Shown here: one piece after another, positions 31,700 to 62,323 of the stretch
Layout: the number at the start of each line of letters is the position of its first letter
Numbering within the stretch: the stretch's first letter is position 1
Origin: Enchytraeus crypticus
Lineage: Eukaryota; Annelida; Clitellata; Enchytraeida; Enchytraeidae
Reading direction: 5' to 3'
Assembly (NCBI GenBank): GCA_905160935.1
Contig: CAJHZI010000513.1
Location: forward strand, 401,501-465,500
Length of the DNA: 64,000 bases
Program-made: the position numbers and the translations under genes
Notes under the pieces: generated by a model
Databases searched by the model: none
Seen by the model: only the letters and a program-made list of their open reading frames with translations
What the model was told of the DNA's origin: nothing

Positions 31700-33570
31700 T
31701 TAACGAAAGTGTTCAGTTCAATTGACATTTTAAATCAATATTCTGATTACCTATGTTAATGGTAGTTTAAAATTTCAGCCTTGTCGAAGGTAACTCACAA
31801 TTTTGACACTAACATGATATAATTTCCATCTAGCCTTCATAGAAATTAGAAATCATTAGATCTAGAACTTCATAATTAACTAATATCCAATGAAGTTTAT
31901 AATTTTTAACAGTAACTGGGTTAAAAGTAAATAATATTTCAATGGATGTTCTATTCTTATAATTTCAAATTACTCTTATTATTGAGAAGGCCTTTTCATA
32001 AGTTCCCGGTCGATCCGATCAGATATACTAAATAAAATATCTAAATTACTCTCATGGATTAATGAGGCCTACAAATATATACCAATATGAGCAATTGTTT
32101 ATAAATTAAGGGCGAAATAATCCTATTGGTTTAATTTTACATTTGTTGTACATGTATTTATTTGTGCTTATACCAAACACAACCAATATTATATTTAGAA
32201 ATTAAAGCAATAATATTGGATTTAAAACATTAATTAAAACTAATTTTCTTTTCTTGTTTCATTCAATTTTCTTTGCACTCTAAAGAATATTTTAGTTAGT
32301 TTCTTGATATTTAGAGATATAAACTTAGTTCACTTGTTTAATTTTTAAGAAGTTAGAGATACATTTTAATAATTTATTTTGAGCTTTCATTTGTCTGCCT
32401 CTGGCCATTTGATTAATTATTAAATTTAAAAAATTAATATTTAATTGTATGCCTACCAAGTACCTACGGTAGGCATACAGTACGATTTTACTGAACTTGG
32501 TAGTATATTAGAATTTATTTGCATTTTATACTTAAGTAGACTCTGTTATAGTTACTAATTATGGTATTACCGTACAGAGCTCTAGCTCTTTTATGGTAGC
32601 CTATTTCGTATTGCTGGTTTTTTTCTCTGTCTGCGTAACCATTCTATTCTATTGTTTGTCTTATCTGTGCCGAGATGAACGAATAAACGATACCAAACAG
32701 AAAAAACATGGTATGTCTACTGATGGCCCCGTCAACTGTTCCGTAACGTAGAGTGTAATTATTCAGTAGCCTAGGCTATTCATTTTTCAAGAGCTTACGG
32801 CCAGGCAGATAGGCATGCTACATATAGAAACAATACTTCCACACACACAGGACATAGGCCTACCTTATATAGACGTATTGTTTACTCAGCTGTATATTGA
32901 TCTGTTCCCGTGGTTTAAATTGTTGGCATATCTTTCGACAAGGGATCAGTAGATGAGAGTTGAAATTAAGTGCTCTCCCCATCACTGACATTCTTTCAAG
33001 CAGGAAAACTGGAGTTAAATTTAATTGGCCTTTTAGCAGTATAGGCCTACTATTAGTTAACAATCATTCATAATTTGTATTTACTTATCTATTGTATTTA
33101 AATCAGGCTTAAAGGTTGATGCATGTTGATGTATATAGAATCCCAAAATGACAACGTACACCAACAATGATAGGCTCTACTGATTTATCAATTTAGTAGC
33201 TAACGGAAAACTCATCTAAATTAGACCGGAAGTATTATCGTAAAGGGAGTTGAATCTGATTCAGATAGAAATATCGTTAGAGTCTCATAGATGTCATACA
33301 GTTTCTAAGACTTTATTAATTCTGTACTGATAGTGCACAATTCATTCATTTATTTAAATCATTTTACTTATTTGAAATCATTTTCAACCATTCTATTTAA
33401 ATTCTATCATGTAACATTGCAGCATCTATAAAATGCTGCAATGAATGTGTTACACTTAAGAGTCTATTAATATACTCAATAATCATTAAGCTCGATTAAG
33501 TAGGTTCTATTTTGTAGTTAATTATAATTGTCTTATCATAAGCCCAAATATTTACCTACAATTATTAGGC
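31700..33570. other. intergenic DNA, no gene seen
   Basis: AT-rich sequence with several AGGCCTA motifs. Nothing else is supported. Confidence 0.5.
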
Positions 33571-33577
33571 TATTAAC

Positions 33578-33587
33578 TTTATTTATT
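33578..33587 (-). promoter_or_regulatory. poly(A) signal of gene A
   Basis: The minus strand reads AATAAATAAA about 41-50 nt downstream of the stop at 33628-33630: two overlapping hexamers in the expected place. Confidence 0.65.
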
Positions 33588-33627
33588 GCCTAATTTGAGA
33601 ACTAAATTCTGCATTTGACGCCGATAT

Positions 33628-50635
<17,008 letters not shown>

Positions 50636-50731
50636 CTCGATAAAAACGTATTAAACTGGACTTGTTCGATCGATAAACGTTCACTGCAGAGCTACACCAG
50701 AAAGAGTTACCAACTACTGGTCAGTTTTCTT

Positions 50732-50738
50732 TTATATC
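50732..50738 (-). promoter_or_regulatory. TATA box of gene A
   Basis: The minus strand reads GATATAAAAGAAAAC about 100 nt upstream of the ATG at 50635. A start site near 50705 would leave a 5' UTR of about 70 nt. Confidence 0.7.
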
Positions 50739-50744
50739 TAAGTC

Positions 50745-51960
50745 AACTCTCTTTACACCTGCGCATTTGGTTTATCACGTTGCAGTTTAAAGTAGGACTG
50801 AAAAGAAAAAATGCTGACTGATATCAAGTGAGTCATAAATAACTGTGTTAAATATTTCAGAAGGATATTAAAATTCATTTTGGCTCACGTGGACTGTTTG
50901 CATTCGTGATGTGATTGTCAGAGAGGATTGGAGAGAGCTAAGGAGAAAGAATGAGATATAGACAGTGAGATATATAGCGAGATTTAGATAGATAATTTGA
51001 TTAAGATGGAAAGAGTAAGATAGGGGAAGAAATAGGAAAGCGGAAAGGAACTAAAGAAAAGTGTACGAGAGAGAAAAGAAGAAATTAGATTGACGCATCT
51101 GTTCTGTTGCATGTATAGAATAATTTCGTCACTCTAGTTAAACGACGGTTAAGCTGCGATATTGTAATATAGTACAACGTTAGGGTCTCAGAGATGGAAA
51201 ATTTTTCCTGAATATTATGCAAAAGGAAAGCTCTTCCATTTCATTTCTTCAGTCGTTGTTGAGCAAATAAATAGTGGAAAAAGTGCAGCTGAAAAGTTAG
51301 CAGGTAATTCCAAAATTTTTAGTATTGCTCCTTCAGTCGTTGCTTGAGTAAAACTCCGCTTCAAGCCATATTTAATGTGCAATGTTTATTGCTTAATGGT
51401 TAATGTTTAATGTGTGTATTATTTAAATTGTGAATTAATATTCAGAAGCCTCTGCTTGTAAAGAAAACACTTATTTGCAGCTAAACTGAATGCTGTAACG
51501 TTACGCTTGAAATGTATGTACTATTGAAGGTATTCGTACTGCTTGATTAACTAAAATGTAAATACAAAATTAACACATACATGTACACGTAGTTTAGAAT
51601 AATGTTTAATCAATTCAGCTTTATCGTTACAGTTATTGACCTTGTCACCCTAACAATAACCGGATTGGCTTCAATACCACGACCTCTTATAACAGCTGGC
51701 TTAACCCATATCTGATAAAGTTATGCTATCTCAGAGCGATGAAATGATAAGATCGACTCACTTATTTTATCAGAAATTATTAGAAATCGTAGCAGAGCGC
51801 AGATAGTCAAGTTCAATGAAATAATAGTAGGATTAACCCTTCTCAAAATCAGCTCCGTCAAGTTGCTCCGCAAAGTCTTCAAATAAATCGAATTTATATG
51901 CTGAAAATTAAAGCTCAATTAGTGCCAATCTCTGTTGTGAGTCCCACAATTAGAGCTAGC
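50745..51960. other. intergenic DNA upstream of gene A
   Basis: Purine-rich around 50930-51070, otherwise AT-rich. No gene or repeat family was recognised. Confidence 0.5.
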
Positions 51961-51969
51961 TCCGTTTAA

Positions 51970-52815
51970 TACTTCGTTTGATATATGATTTTTCATATTC
52001 TTATATACTCATATGTTACGTATGGAGTTGAAGTTTATGGTAATGAAACTGAGACTGCTCTTCATCCATTACATGTTTCTATTAATAAAGTCTTGAGGAA
52101 TCTACAAAATCATAATCGCTTCTACAATGTTAAGCAACTTTGTACGAATTATGATATCCTTCCAATTGCCCTTCTACATAAATGCTCAATTGCTAAACTT
52201 ATATATAAGCATTTACACTTTCCTAATAATTTGTCTACTGCTATTAGTGATCTTTTTATTCATAGTAAAACCTCGCACAACTACATAACCAGATTATCAT
52301 TAACTGACCATCTATACTTACAATCTAACCGTGCATTCTTCTCTTCGACGCTATTCAACAGCTACAAAATTTGGAATAGTCTACCAGATCATATCAGATC
52401 CATCCAAAACCGTAATAGATTCAAAAAGCTTCTTAAAAATCATCTACATACTAGTTGGTTATCAAAATTATTCATGTTTCTCGAGCGTCGATTTGTTATT
52501 TAATCTGCTATATTCTTACTAACTTAATTTCTAGTCTGGATCGATATTACAGCCTAATTACGCTATACTTATAAAGTCTAATAACTTATGTAAATTGACG
52601 TGATTATATGTTTTATCGGTGGCCAGCAAGATAGGGATATGCCCTCACTGGTGGCCGATATGCTGGTAGCTATTTGATTGCTATGCCTTGAGCACATTTG
52701 CACACCTGTGTTTATTTTAACTGCACTTTTTATAGTTTTGTGTTACTATGGTCTACACTATGTTGAATCTGTAATTGTAATCTGTAATTGTCAATGAATT
52801 AAACATTGAGTCTCT
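51970..52815 (+). mobile_element. 5'-truncated non-LTR retrotransposon (LINE)
   Basis: It carries the last part of the reverse-transcriptase polyprotein, then a 3' UTR containing ggtggccagcaagataggg and ending aattaaacattgag, followed by TC-rich DNA. No 5' region is present. It is a different family from the LINE whose 3' ends lie at 55.0 and 62.6 kb. Confidence 0.8.
51985..52503 (+). pseudogene. non-LTR reverse transcriptase C-terminal fragment
   Basis: 172 uninterrupted codons with the late-RT/post-RT pattern SYVTYGVEVYG (thumb region), then NKVLRNLQNHNRF and a terminal WNSLPDHIRSIQNRNRFKK, which resembles CR1/L2/jockey-type elements. An in-frame TGA lies just upstream and the catalytic FADD region is missing, so it is a dead 5'-truncated copy despite the intact frame. 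Confidence 0.8.
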
Positions 52816-52898
52816 CTCTCACTCTCTGATACTTATCGGATGCCAAATTTGGAGGCAGCATCAAGTTAGCTCCGAAGCATTTTCGTATACCGGAGCTT

Positions 52899-52934
<36 letters not shown>

Positions 52935-53364
52935 ACATTTTTGGAGCCAGTTTCAAGTTGGCTCCGCAAGATTCTCGTATAAACTTAAAAACTATAGACC
53001 CTATATAAAATTAGAGCTCAATTAGTGCTATATCTCTCTATCAGTCTCTCTCTCTCTCTCTCTGTCTCTATCTCTCCCTATTCCCCTCTCTCTCTTTCTC
53101 TCCTACGACTACTGAGTCTACCTTGCTTGGATTATAAAAATTTAATTTCTACTTATTTGTAGACAATTTAATTCAATTTGTAGGAACCTGCTGCAAAAAT
53201 CATTTAATATTGACTTTATTTTACCCTCTCTCTCTCTCTCCCTCTCTCTCTCTTTCTCTCTCTCTCTCACCCTAGGCCCCTTTCTCTCTCAATCTATCTA
53301 TATCTCTCTCTCTCTCTTTAGCTCTCTACTTATGCATTTCTCTTTCTTTCTATATCTTTCTCTC

Positions 53365-53395
<31 letters not shown>

Positions 53396-53410
53396 TTCTC
53401 TCTATCTCTC
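52815..53410. repeat. TC-rich low-complexity region
   Basis: Several (TC)n blocks (52899-52931, 53040-53100, 53225-53400) are separated by unique pieces. The segment aattagagctcaattagtgc near 53010 resembles one at 51905, left of the LINE. Confidence 0.9.
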
Positions 53411-53744
53411 TGCATATTGATCAAATAGCGGTCCTAAGATATATATTTCCACTTGTACTCTCTGTTATGTGTTCTTTAAGAGACACACCAACAAGCTGAA
53501 TAATCTATGAATTTAATAATTTTTATTAAATAATTTAATTTGATTAATTTTTCAGTATATTCTATAATTGCAAGTAAAAATAAAGCAAATATTAATATGT
53601 TAATTCTGAAAAGCGGCTAAATCAAATGAGCCGTAACCAACTTACATGTATTTAACCGGTAAATTGTTTACTTATCCGGTAAATTAACATAACCAGTAAA
53701 CTTAACCGGTTCTACAATCACCTAACCGGTTCGCCTCTGCGCAA

Positions 53745-53751
53745 TATAAAA
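53745..53751 (+). promoter_or_regulatory. TATA box preceded by AACCGGTT-type sites
   Basis: TATAAAA follows four copies of (T)AACCGGT or TCCGGTAAA between 53652 and 53731. AACCGGTT is the known Grainyhead/TFCP2 binding consensus. Together they look like a plus-strand promoter reading into the GC-rich core. Confidence 0.45.
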
Positions 53752-53804
53752 GCAGCGCCTCGTGAATGATTGGTACATTCGTCGTCAGCCAACTGAGACG
53801 TTAA

Positions 53805-54085
53805 CAGGGTGGACTGCCTGGGGCGGCCTACCCGGGAAGGGCCTGCCCAGGGCGGACTGCTCGGGGCGGACTGCTCTAGGCGTAGCCTGCCCGGCGATGG
53901 GCTTGCCCGTGGTGGGCCAGCCGTGGTCGGGGCGGCCTGTCCGGGGCGGGGCGACCTGCCCTGGGCGGGGCTGGGCAGCCCCGCGGTGTAGCCAGGGGTG
54001 AACCCTGGGGAGGGGTGACCCCGGGGAGGGGGGCCCCGGACGGGGTAACCCCCGGACGGGGTGACGCCCGGACGGGGTGATCCGC
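53805..54085 (+). repeat. very GC-rich island with short G-rich repeats
   Basis: About 75 percent GC in otherwise about 35 percent GC sequence. It is made of degenerate ggggcggcctg/cctgcccggg units that pass into ggacggggtgac repeats at 54005-54085. Runs of three to six G are frequent on the plus strand. Open frames here are composition artefacts. Confidence 0.85.
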
Positions 54086-54179
54086 TTGCTAATTTTGACC
54101 CGCTTGCCTGGAGTATTGAACTTGCATTGTTTTGAGGAAGTGGACGTTAAATTCGTATCGATTGATTGATTTAAGAACT

Positions 54180-54450
54180 GCTTTTCTATATAAAGGTAAA
54201 CACGCCTAATAGTGAAATGATTGACTATGTGCATATCTATCACTTTAATACCACATGTTTGAACCGTTAGGCAATTTAATTCATGTTCTGTGCAACCAAT
54301 CTTGTGGATAGACGAAAATAATGCCCGAAATTTCACTTTCATATCAGCTTGGCTGGGAAACGGACCCACGAGAGTTCAATTCACTTCAGTATCAGCCAGT
54401 TTAAACTTCTTGATGTTACCTGACGCCTCTAACCACTACGATATTGAAAT
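54180..54450 (+). mobile_element. SINE-like repeat family 3
   Basis: It contains taaacacgcctaatagtgaa, atatctatcactttaatacc and gaaccgttaggcaattta, matching copies at 37740 and (inverted) 59570-59745. Confidence 0.6.
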
Positions 54451-54945
54451 ATTCCTATTGGTTCATTCATATTTCTAGAAAAATTTCAAATAATATTTCT
54501 TAGAATAATGGTCAGAGTTAAAATTTTTCGAATATTAATATTGATTCAAATTACGTGGAATCTACTGACTAGGCTCGTGTATGCTGCGCAGAGAAGCACC
54601 GGTTAGGTGATTGTAGAACCGGTTAAATTTAATGGTTCGTTAAGTTCGATTGCCATTGCGATACATTTTGAAGAAGTAAATTTTGAAAATAATTATCCCT
54701 TTCGGCAATTTTAGGAAGGGGACAACTGGCTTTACATCCTCGTTTTACATTTATTTTAATTCCATTATCCAATTAATCAACACAATTCCGTGTTACAGAA
54801 CGTCAACAAGCAAACAGCTAAGATAAAGTTATTTAAGTTTATGTCATTGCATCATAATTTATTAATCTTTCATTAACTTCAGAACTGCAACATTATTCAA
54901 AATCCTATGACGATTGCTCGCTCTTCTACTTCTAAATTAACGCAA

Positions 54946-54951
54946 TTTATT
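54946..54951 (-). promoter_or_regulatory. candidate poly(A) signal of gene B
   Basis: AATAAA on the minus strand about 296 nt after the gene B stop. A LINE 3' end lies in between, so the original signal may have been displaced. Confidence 0.3.
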
Positions 54952-55024
54952 TACGAATTTGAAAAATCACTGTCTGATTCTGTGGAGAATATGCATGTAT
55001 ATATGATATATTTTACGTATGTTA

Positions 55025-55146
55025 TATGATATATTATATATGCTAGATGATTTAAAGACCCACGCATGTGTAGAAATGAACAGGAAGGAGGAAGAGACGG
55101 AAGAGTGGAGGCGTTATATACCATGGACCTGCCAGTAGGCAGTGCA
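55025..55146 (+). mobile_element. LINE 3' end
   Basis: Contains gctagatgatttaaagaccc, ggaagagtggaggcgttata and ctgccagtaggcagtgcact, the same element as at 62636-62890. It lies in the 3' flank of gene B. Confidence 0.75.
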
Positions 55147-55246
55147 CTAAGAAAGCGATATGATATATTTTCTTCTGAAAAAGTTATCAATAAACCACAA
55201 AGAGGTTAAAGGTCAACTCCTCCCATCAGGTTTGAGCTCTTAACCA

Positions 55247-57276
55247 TTAGACGAGGAATCCCCAGCAGGATTCAGCGTCCGTGCACGGACCTGTGGGATA
55301 CGTGTCCGGGTTAATGTTGACCTGAGAGGTAAAGGTCATTCTCAGTCCTGTGGGTCCCACCCACACACCCTGTTAAACATCGAAAAGGGATTAAAATATA
55401 AAAAAATTAATTAAAATAAAATAAGTAGAATAGAAATAAAGGCGCATAGGATCCAGAAATTGCTACGCAATTTTAAACAAATGGAAGAGTCTCAAATAGG
55501 AGAATGGCTGATGATATTATGTAAGACAAAGAGGATTTGAGGCAGTCTATTCGTATCCCGACCCTGGTTGTACGGGGATTCAAGGGAAGATGATAATGAT
55601 TATAAATAGAAATAAAGGAAAAACTTAAGTACTCGAGGATTCAGAAACTCTTTCATTTAATTTACATTATTCAATCGCAAATTCAATTATGTTCATTAAA
55701 AAAACTCATCAGAACCAAAATGGTGCATAAAGAATGCCATTATTTCTTTTAATATCATATTAGACGAACAATGCAAGACCCATAACAATGCTAAGAACGT
55801 ACCTCAATGAACAACCCTGTCCATTCTTCGTTGACAGCGTCTAGCTCCGCATAGTACTCCCCGTTACCCTGTACAACGTTCAATGTCATAAATTTTTAAT
55901 TTTCCAATTTTTCCTTAAGATTGGAAGTATGAAAAAATGTTTTCAATAAGATATATGTATAGAAAGTTATAAAAAGAGATTAGAAATTTCTATACACGCA
56001 TATAGACATTTGCATTTTCAAAGTTTCATTTGTAAAGTTTCATTTTTATTTAATTTGTTTAAGTTTCATTTGTATCAAACATTTGTATCACTCAAAGAAG
56101 TGCACATTGTAAACCAAACGATATTTGAGCGCTTATAAGATCTTAATCATTGGTATGTTGTGAAATATAGATGTAATTGTTGTCCATTTAACAATTTCGA
56201 TAAAATTATATGGAAATTTATATTAGTAATTATATTTAAATAATAATATCGATCCTATATTCATTAAACCCTCGTTGTGCCCGGGGTGGCGAGGAATAGA
56301 CCAACCATGGACTGCACGTATAGTAAAATGCGACAAAACACTAAAATCCAAACTAACTAAAAAAGGACACTCAGTTGGTAAGAGCCTAGGTGCCAGAAAT
56401 TGCCATAAATATTTCTAATCCCAACCCTAGTTAAACTGGGAATCAAGGAATGATGATGCTGACGATGACGATGATGATGATGATGATGATTCTTATTATT
56501 AACCACGAAAACTTATACAGCAGTGTCATGACGAACTCGGTCTACAAGACTACTTCACAGAAAGAGTTCAAATAGTAATAATAAGCTAAATAACAATTAA
56601 ATATAAATTAATATCTAAACTAGTAAAAAGAAACTAGTAAATAAATAATAAAGGGATAATGATTCTTGAGATTCAAGGGAGGATAATGATGATGATGAAA
56701 GGGAAATGATATAATATTCTTTAATATAATCTAGACATACCAAATCTTGAACAGTCATATTGTGCCAGCGCACCGGATGTGGGCCAGCATTATTACCATC
56801 CTTGGACAACAGTCTGTAGTCACGACTGAAGAAAAGAACAAGGAACTTGTACTAAAAAGTTTATGGAAAAGTTCACTTTATTTCATTTAATATTATCGAT
56901 AAATTAGGCTTAGATTTAAATGATTATTATGCAGAACTACAAATTTAAACTCAAAACTTTTCTGCAACGCTTCAGGGCTTAATTGTTACTAGTACATGCG
57001 CTTACGTGTATCTAGTGTTGAATGATTTTTTCAATTGATTATATTCGATTAATTATAATTAATTATTAATCAATTCGATTTCTGGTCGGGTTCCTGGGAG
57101 AGTGATATCTAATAATCAGCTATCTCCCTTTTCAGTGAATTATTCAAACCTAAGTCTTAAACAATGCTACAATTAAAAATTATGTGATCTTTGAATTTTG
57201 TTGAAGGAAAAAAAAATTCAATATTAAAATAAAGTTATTGTTATATTGCCAATTTTAAGCCTACTCTTTCAAACGC

Positions 57277-57318
<42 letters not shown>

Positions 57319-60300
57319 GAGAATTATGCAATATGAATTTTGCAGAGGCTAATCTGCCGAAATATTAGCTAAACATTGTAAATATTATTGATTTAATTTT
57401 TGCGCAGTAATTGTTGCCATATTCAAATAATCGTAGGAGGAGATTTATGGAGAGCTACATAAAGGAGTGCAATGCTTTTCTAATGATTAAACTTTTTACT
57501 CATGGAAACAGACGAAGATAATTGACTTTAAGAATTTATCACAGCCTTAACGAATCATTTTCCAAATGGCTAACAAATTCAAGCTTAAATCCTGACAATT
57601 CAGCACTCTCCACGCCACAGACAATAGAACTATAGAGCAGGAAATTAACATTAAACTAGATCTTAGACTTTACATTAGTCATATGGACTATATTCAGATT
57701 AATGTAGTCATTATTCAGCTTAGTGTAGTCATTCCCAACTTTTCTGTATTTCATCAACTTTATGTTGTGTTGTAATCTGCATTAATTGGCGCATTATTAT
57801 GAGTTGTTGTCTGTGTATGTTTGCTTATGGTTGTGGGCTGTCAACTAGATAGGATTTATTTATCCTCTTTGATTGCCCCGTTTGTATGTGTAATTTTGTA
57901 TTTCATGCTTTGATGGTAATGTCATTAAACAGAGTATGAAGATGATGATGTAGGCTAATACGTTAAGGTACATAATATAGCTCCCAGATTGAGTTAAGAT
58001 GGAAATGAAATGCTAATGATATCAGTATTTAGAGTGAATAACTGACCGGTCATCTCTGTCCAGTGTAACTGCCCAGTAAGCTGTGGCAGAGACTGGCGGC
58101 GGGTTAGCGAAATAGCGAACATACGAAGCTCCTGTAGCTGTCTAGTAAACACAGAAAACTAGCAAAGTTAAAATTTGCCAAGCTCTGCAATTGTAGCAGT
58201 TGGGTCGGATAGTATTGTAGCAATTTAATTGTAGCAATTTTCAGTTTTTGACTTTCAATCGTATCGCATGAGATTGAGGCCGAGAAGTTTAAGACCTATC
58301 AGACGCCTATCTCTTTAGTATTGTCCAAGCTTTTGGACTGTATAATGCTGAGCTTAAGTGAATTAAATTTTACGCCATAAAAGAGTACAATTTTTATTTG
58401 AATTCTGTAGTATAATATATCAGAGGATATATTATGTTATTAAGTAGGCCCTATAGGCCTATTTCAATTAATTATTACTTAATATAAAACGTTGTTAAAT
58501 AAACACAATTGCAATAAATTTTATTTATTTTGAGAAAGGTAAAGTAGATTACTTGTAGGGTATGTATTTTTCAATTTTCAATTAAATTCACTAGTGCTTT
58601 GCTTGAACATGCCAATACAGTAGGTACATTCAATGAATTTATTTATTAGCACCACAAGTTATTTAACATTTCGCTTCTGACCCCAATACGGTCAGTAGGC
58701 CTACATACACTTACGCATCTTAACTAAATAGTAAGATATATTATAATACCTTAAAAAAGGTGTGTGATAGGATGACGTCGCATAATATTTCAGAAAACAT
58801 TTAATTGAAGCAACTTATTGGATTAGCTAAGTTGTAAACTATTGTTTAAGCCGAATAAAATTTTCGATATCTAATCGTCAAATTCTAGTGAAATTTAAAT
58901 TGATAAAACTTACAACTCCAAGATCCCATGTTACTCGTGGTATCGGTATACCCTGAAGAGCAAAACAAAAGCAAACCATCGAAATTGTCAGCTAAATATC
59001 AATACAAAATTAAAAATTAAAGGTATATAAAATAAAAATTTATTTAAATCTAATTACATTATTTTAAGAATCCATACTAAGCTTAACTTACCCTATTCGT
59101 AGAATATTCTAAACATGCATTTAGTAAACAGAATTATAAAGAACATTATAGCTAAGGTGTTTAACATCTATTTCTACCACTATGGATTAAATGTTTTTGA
59201 TTCTGAAAAAGGGGTAATTGAATTAGAAGCCGTCGATTATAAACTAAATGTGTTTTTACACCTACCAGTGTTATGTCCGGGTTGCTAAATGCTATAAATA
59301 GACTAATCATAGACTGCATGTGCCGTAAAAGGCGACAAAGAACTAAGTATGTTTCGCAATGAGACGTCCCCATATCACCTTCAGATATGGAACCTGACGT
59401 TAAATCTTCATCTTGATCATATTTTATTTAATGCTCACTTAATCCATAATACCGAAAATACTGGAGCAATTGTATTACTACTATTGAGAGAGATTAGAGT
59501 ACTTGACTAAACTAAAAACTGCTTTAAAACTTCTGAAAGAAGTTTTAAATGACAGATCCTGAGGTGAACTGAACCTTCGTTGGTTCGAATCCCAGCCGCG
59601 CTGATCTGAGAGTAAAATCTCGGATATTCGCTGGACTGGTTGTACGGAAAATGGTCTAAATTGCTTAAGGTTTTAAACATGTGGCATTAAAAGTGATAGA
59701 TATCAGCATAGTTGATCGTTTCATTATAATGCGTGGTTCTTTACTACGTTGTTCTTAGACAGTGGCGACAGGCTGTAGTCAGTGACGACGTCGGTAAGAT
59801 ACTCGACCGGGGATCAGTATTTTCGGGGTTCAAATCCTGGACTCCCCCGTCACTGACATCACTTTCGAGTGAGGAAACTGACGCTAACATTAGCTTTAGC
59901 TTTTAGCTTCTTAAGCAGAGAACATACTCACATAAGCTACACTGTAGAAGAACGATGTGGTTCCCTCAATGACCTCAGGGTACTGTGAAACCATCGTGTG
60001 CTCAGCATTGGGCAGCATCCTGCACATACAAAAAACTGCTAGTCAGAGACACCAGGTCAAATACTTGCATATACTAGCACCTAGTAGCGCATACTAGCAC
60101 ATACTAGCGCATACTTGCACATACTAGTACAAACTAGCATATAAATGTGCATCGGACAAGAACTATCCGCAAATCATAGATGAACAGCTGTGTACTAAAT
60201 CAATAAATGAAATGTATCACTCTGAAGCTAAAATTTAAAAGCTAGAGCTAAGTTTAACATCAGACTGCTTTCTCAGTAGCATGTCAGTGACGGAGAGAGC

Positions 60301-62200
60301 ATGGATTTTAACCATGCACCTACTGTTTCGCTGTCAAACAACTTCTCTGAGTATCTATATCTGCGTTGGCAGCATATTTTCCTTATTATCAGGACCCTAC
60401 CATGGATTCTAATTCTTACAGGATATCTCTTCAGTGTTGTGTCCGGGACACAGTACAAGAGAAAAACCGCAGAGTGCACGTGTCATAAGAGGCGACTTTA
60501 CTTGAACTGAAGAAGATAAGGGGAAACCAAGTTATAACCTTCATTAAAGTTTTGATAAGGCACAGTCAATTGCGAAGGGATTAACTCTTAAAAGGAAAGT
60601 AATTAACTCAGATATTTACTAGAAATAAATATCATTATATAATATGATTATTATTTCTCAGATATTTATTTATTTTATATTTATTTTTTTTTCAGATATT
60701 TTTTTAGAGAAAATACGCGACGTATAAATGACGACGCTCTGAATTTTTAGAAAAGCAGATTGTTGGCTGTACAAATCGGTTACAAATATCTAAGTCTTTA
60801 AAAATAAATCGCAATAAAATAATACCGGAAAAGGCATAATTTTTAGGAAAAGAGGACAAAAGTATTTACCTAACTAAATCATCTGTAAAGACAATATTAT
60901 ATGGGCCGAACCGTTTGGCCTGTTGGCAAGTTGTCCGAGAGGCATCGGACCAGTTACTGTAGGTGCATGGTTCAAATCCATTGCTCTTCCCGTCACTGAT
61001 ATGCTATCGACCTAGAAAGTGACGTTATACTTAACTATGGCTTTTTATATACCAACTTGCGATACATTTATTAATAGGTTGTAATGAATTAATTATTAAT
61101 TATTCAAAATAGGTTTAATGAATTAATATTAAATTATTTATTAATAATTGATAGGTTGAATTTTTATCACACTGATCTTACATGAGCCACTTGGGTTCAG
61201 GGAAATCCTGCCACCAATTATGGTTGTCGTCCACAAGAAAGAATTCGTCACCAGTGGCAGAGACCGCCAAGATTGACATTGTAAATCTCTCCTTATAGCC
61301 TGCATTGTCCACAAATGTAAGTATATTTTAATACGCTTTAATACTGGCTGGAGCCAGTGACGATGTCGGTAAGATACTCGACGGCGGATCTATATGTGCG
61401 GGGTTCAAATCCTGGGCTCGCCCGTCACTGACATCGCTTTCGAATGGGGAAACATATGACAAATGTAAAAGATGTAACACATGTGACACTTGAGACACAT
61501 TAGACACATGAGACACATGAGACATATGAGACACATGTGACACATGAGACACATGAGACACAGGAGACACATTATACACATGAGACTCATGAGACACATG
61601 TGACGCATGAGACACATGAGACACAAGAGACACATGAGACATATGTGACACATGAGACACATGTGGCACAGGAGACACATTAGACACATGAGACTCATGA
61701 TACACATTAGACACATGAAACACATGAGACACAAGAGACACATGAGACATATGTGACACATGAGACAATGAGACACATAAGACACATGAGACAATGAGAC
61801 ACATGAGACACATGAGACACATGAGACACATGAGACACATGAGACACATGAGACACATGAGACACATGAGACACATGAGACACATGAGATACATGAGACA
61901 GAAGAGACACATGAGACATATGTGACACATAAGACACTTGAGACACATGAGACACATGACACACACGAGACACATGAGACACAAGAGACACATGAGACAT
62001 ATGAGACTTTGAATTATAAGCAATAAAAGGGTTATACTTACGATACGGATCCTCCACATCCCAGACTCTGGACGCTTTGGGACTGTAGTATTCCTGTGTG
62101 AGATTTTCTTTCCAGTATGGATTCAAGGCAAATGACCAACCGCCATTGAACTTTTGCTGATGCCGGAGTAGAGTCTGTTATATATACATGTATATATATG

Positions 62201-62272
<72 letters not shown>

Positions 62273-62282
62273 TATATATATA

Positions 62283-62323
<41 letters not shown>

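Larger units (their letters stand above)
53691..54637. mobile_element. TIR element of about 0.95 kb with GC-rich core
   Basis: A 29-bp perfect inverted repeat (53702-53730 and 54598-54626; core taaccggttctacaatcacc) extends imperfectly to about 50 bp at each side (53691-53742 and 54585-54637). This suggests a non-autonomous DNA transposon. No transposase is present and target-site duplications are not evident. It contains a TATA box and a GC-rich core, and a family 3 SINE-like segment lies inside its right half. Confidence 0.75.

Noticed and set aside
53762..54369. Pro/Gly-rich open frames on both strands of the GC island
   Set aside because: Open because of GC composition and short repeats. 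No signal, splice or family evidence.
59580..59640. tRNA gene suggested by a perfect B-box ggttcgaatcc
   Set aside because: No cloverleaf closes around it and the sequence recurs as a dispersed SINE-like family.
61343..61440. tRNA gene suggested by A-box and B-box
   Set aside because: Many diverged copies with the same tail across the window show it is a SINE.
61328..62126. 243-codon SHVSHV/CLMCLM open frames
   Set aside because: The 9-bp period keeps frames open on its own. The region is an intron between two clear gene B exons.
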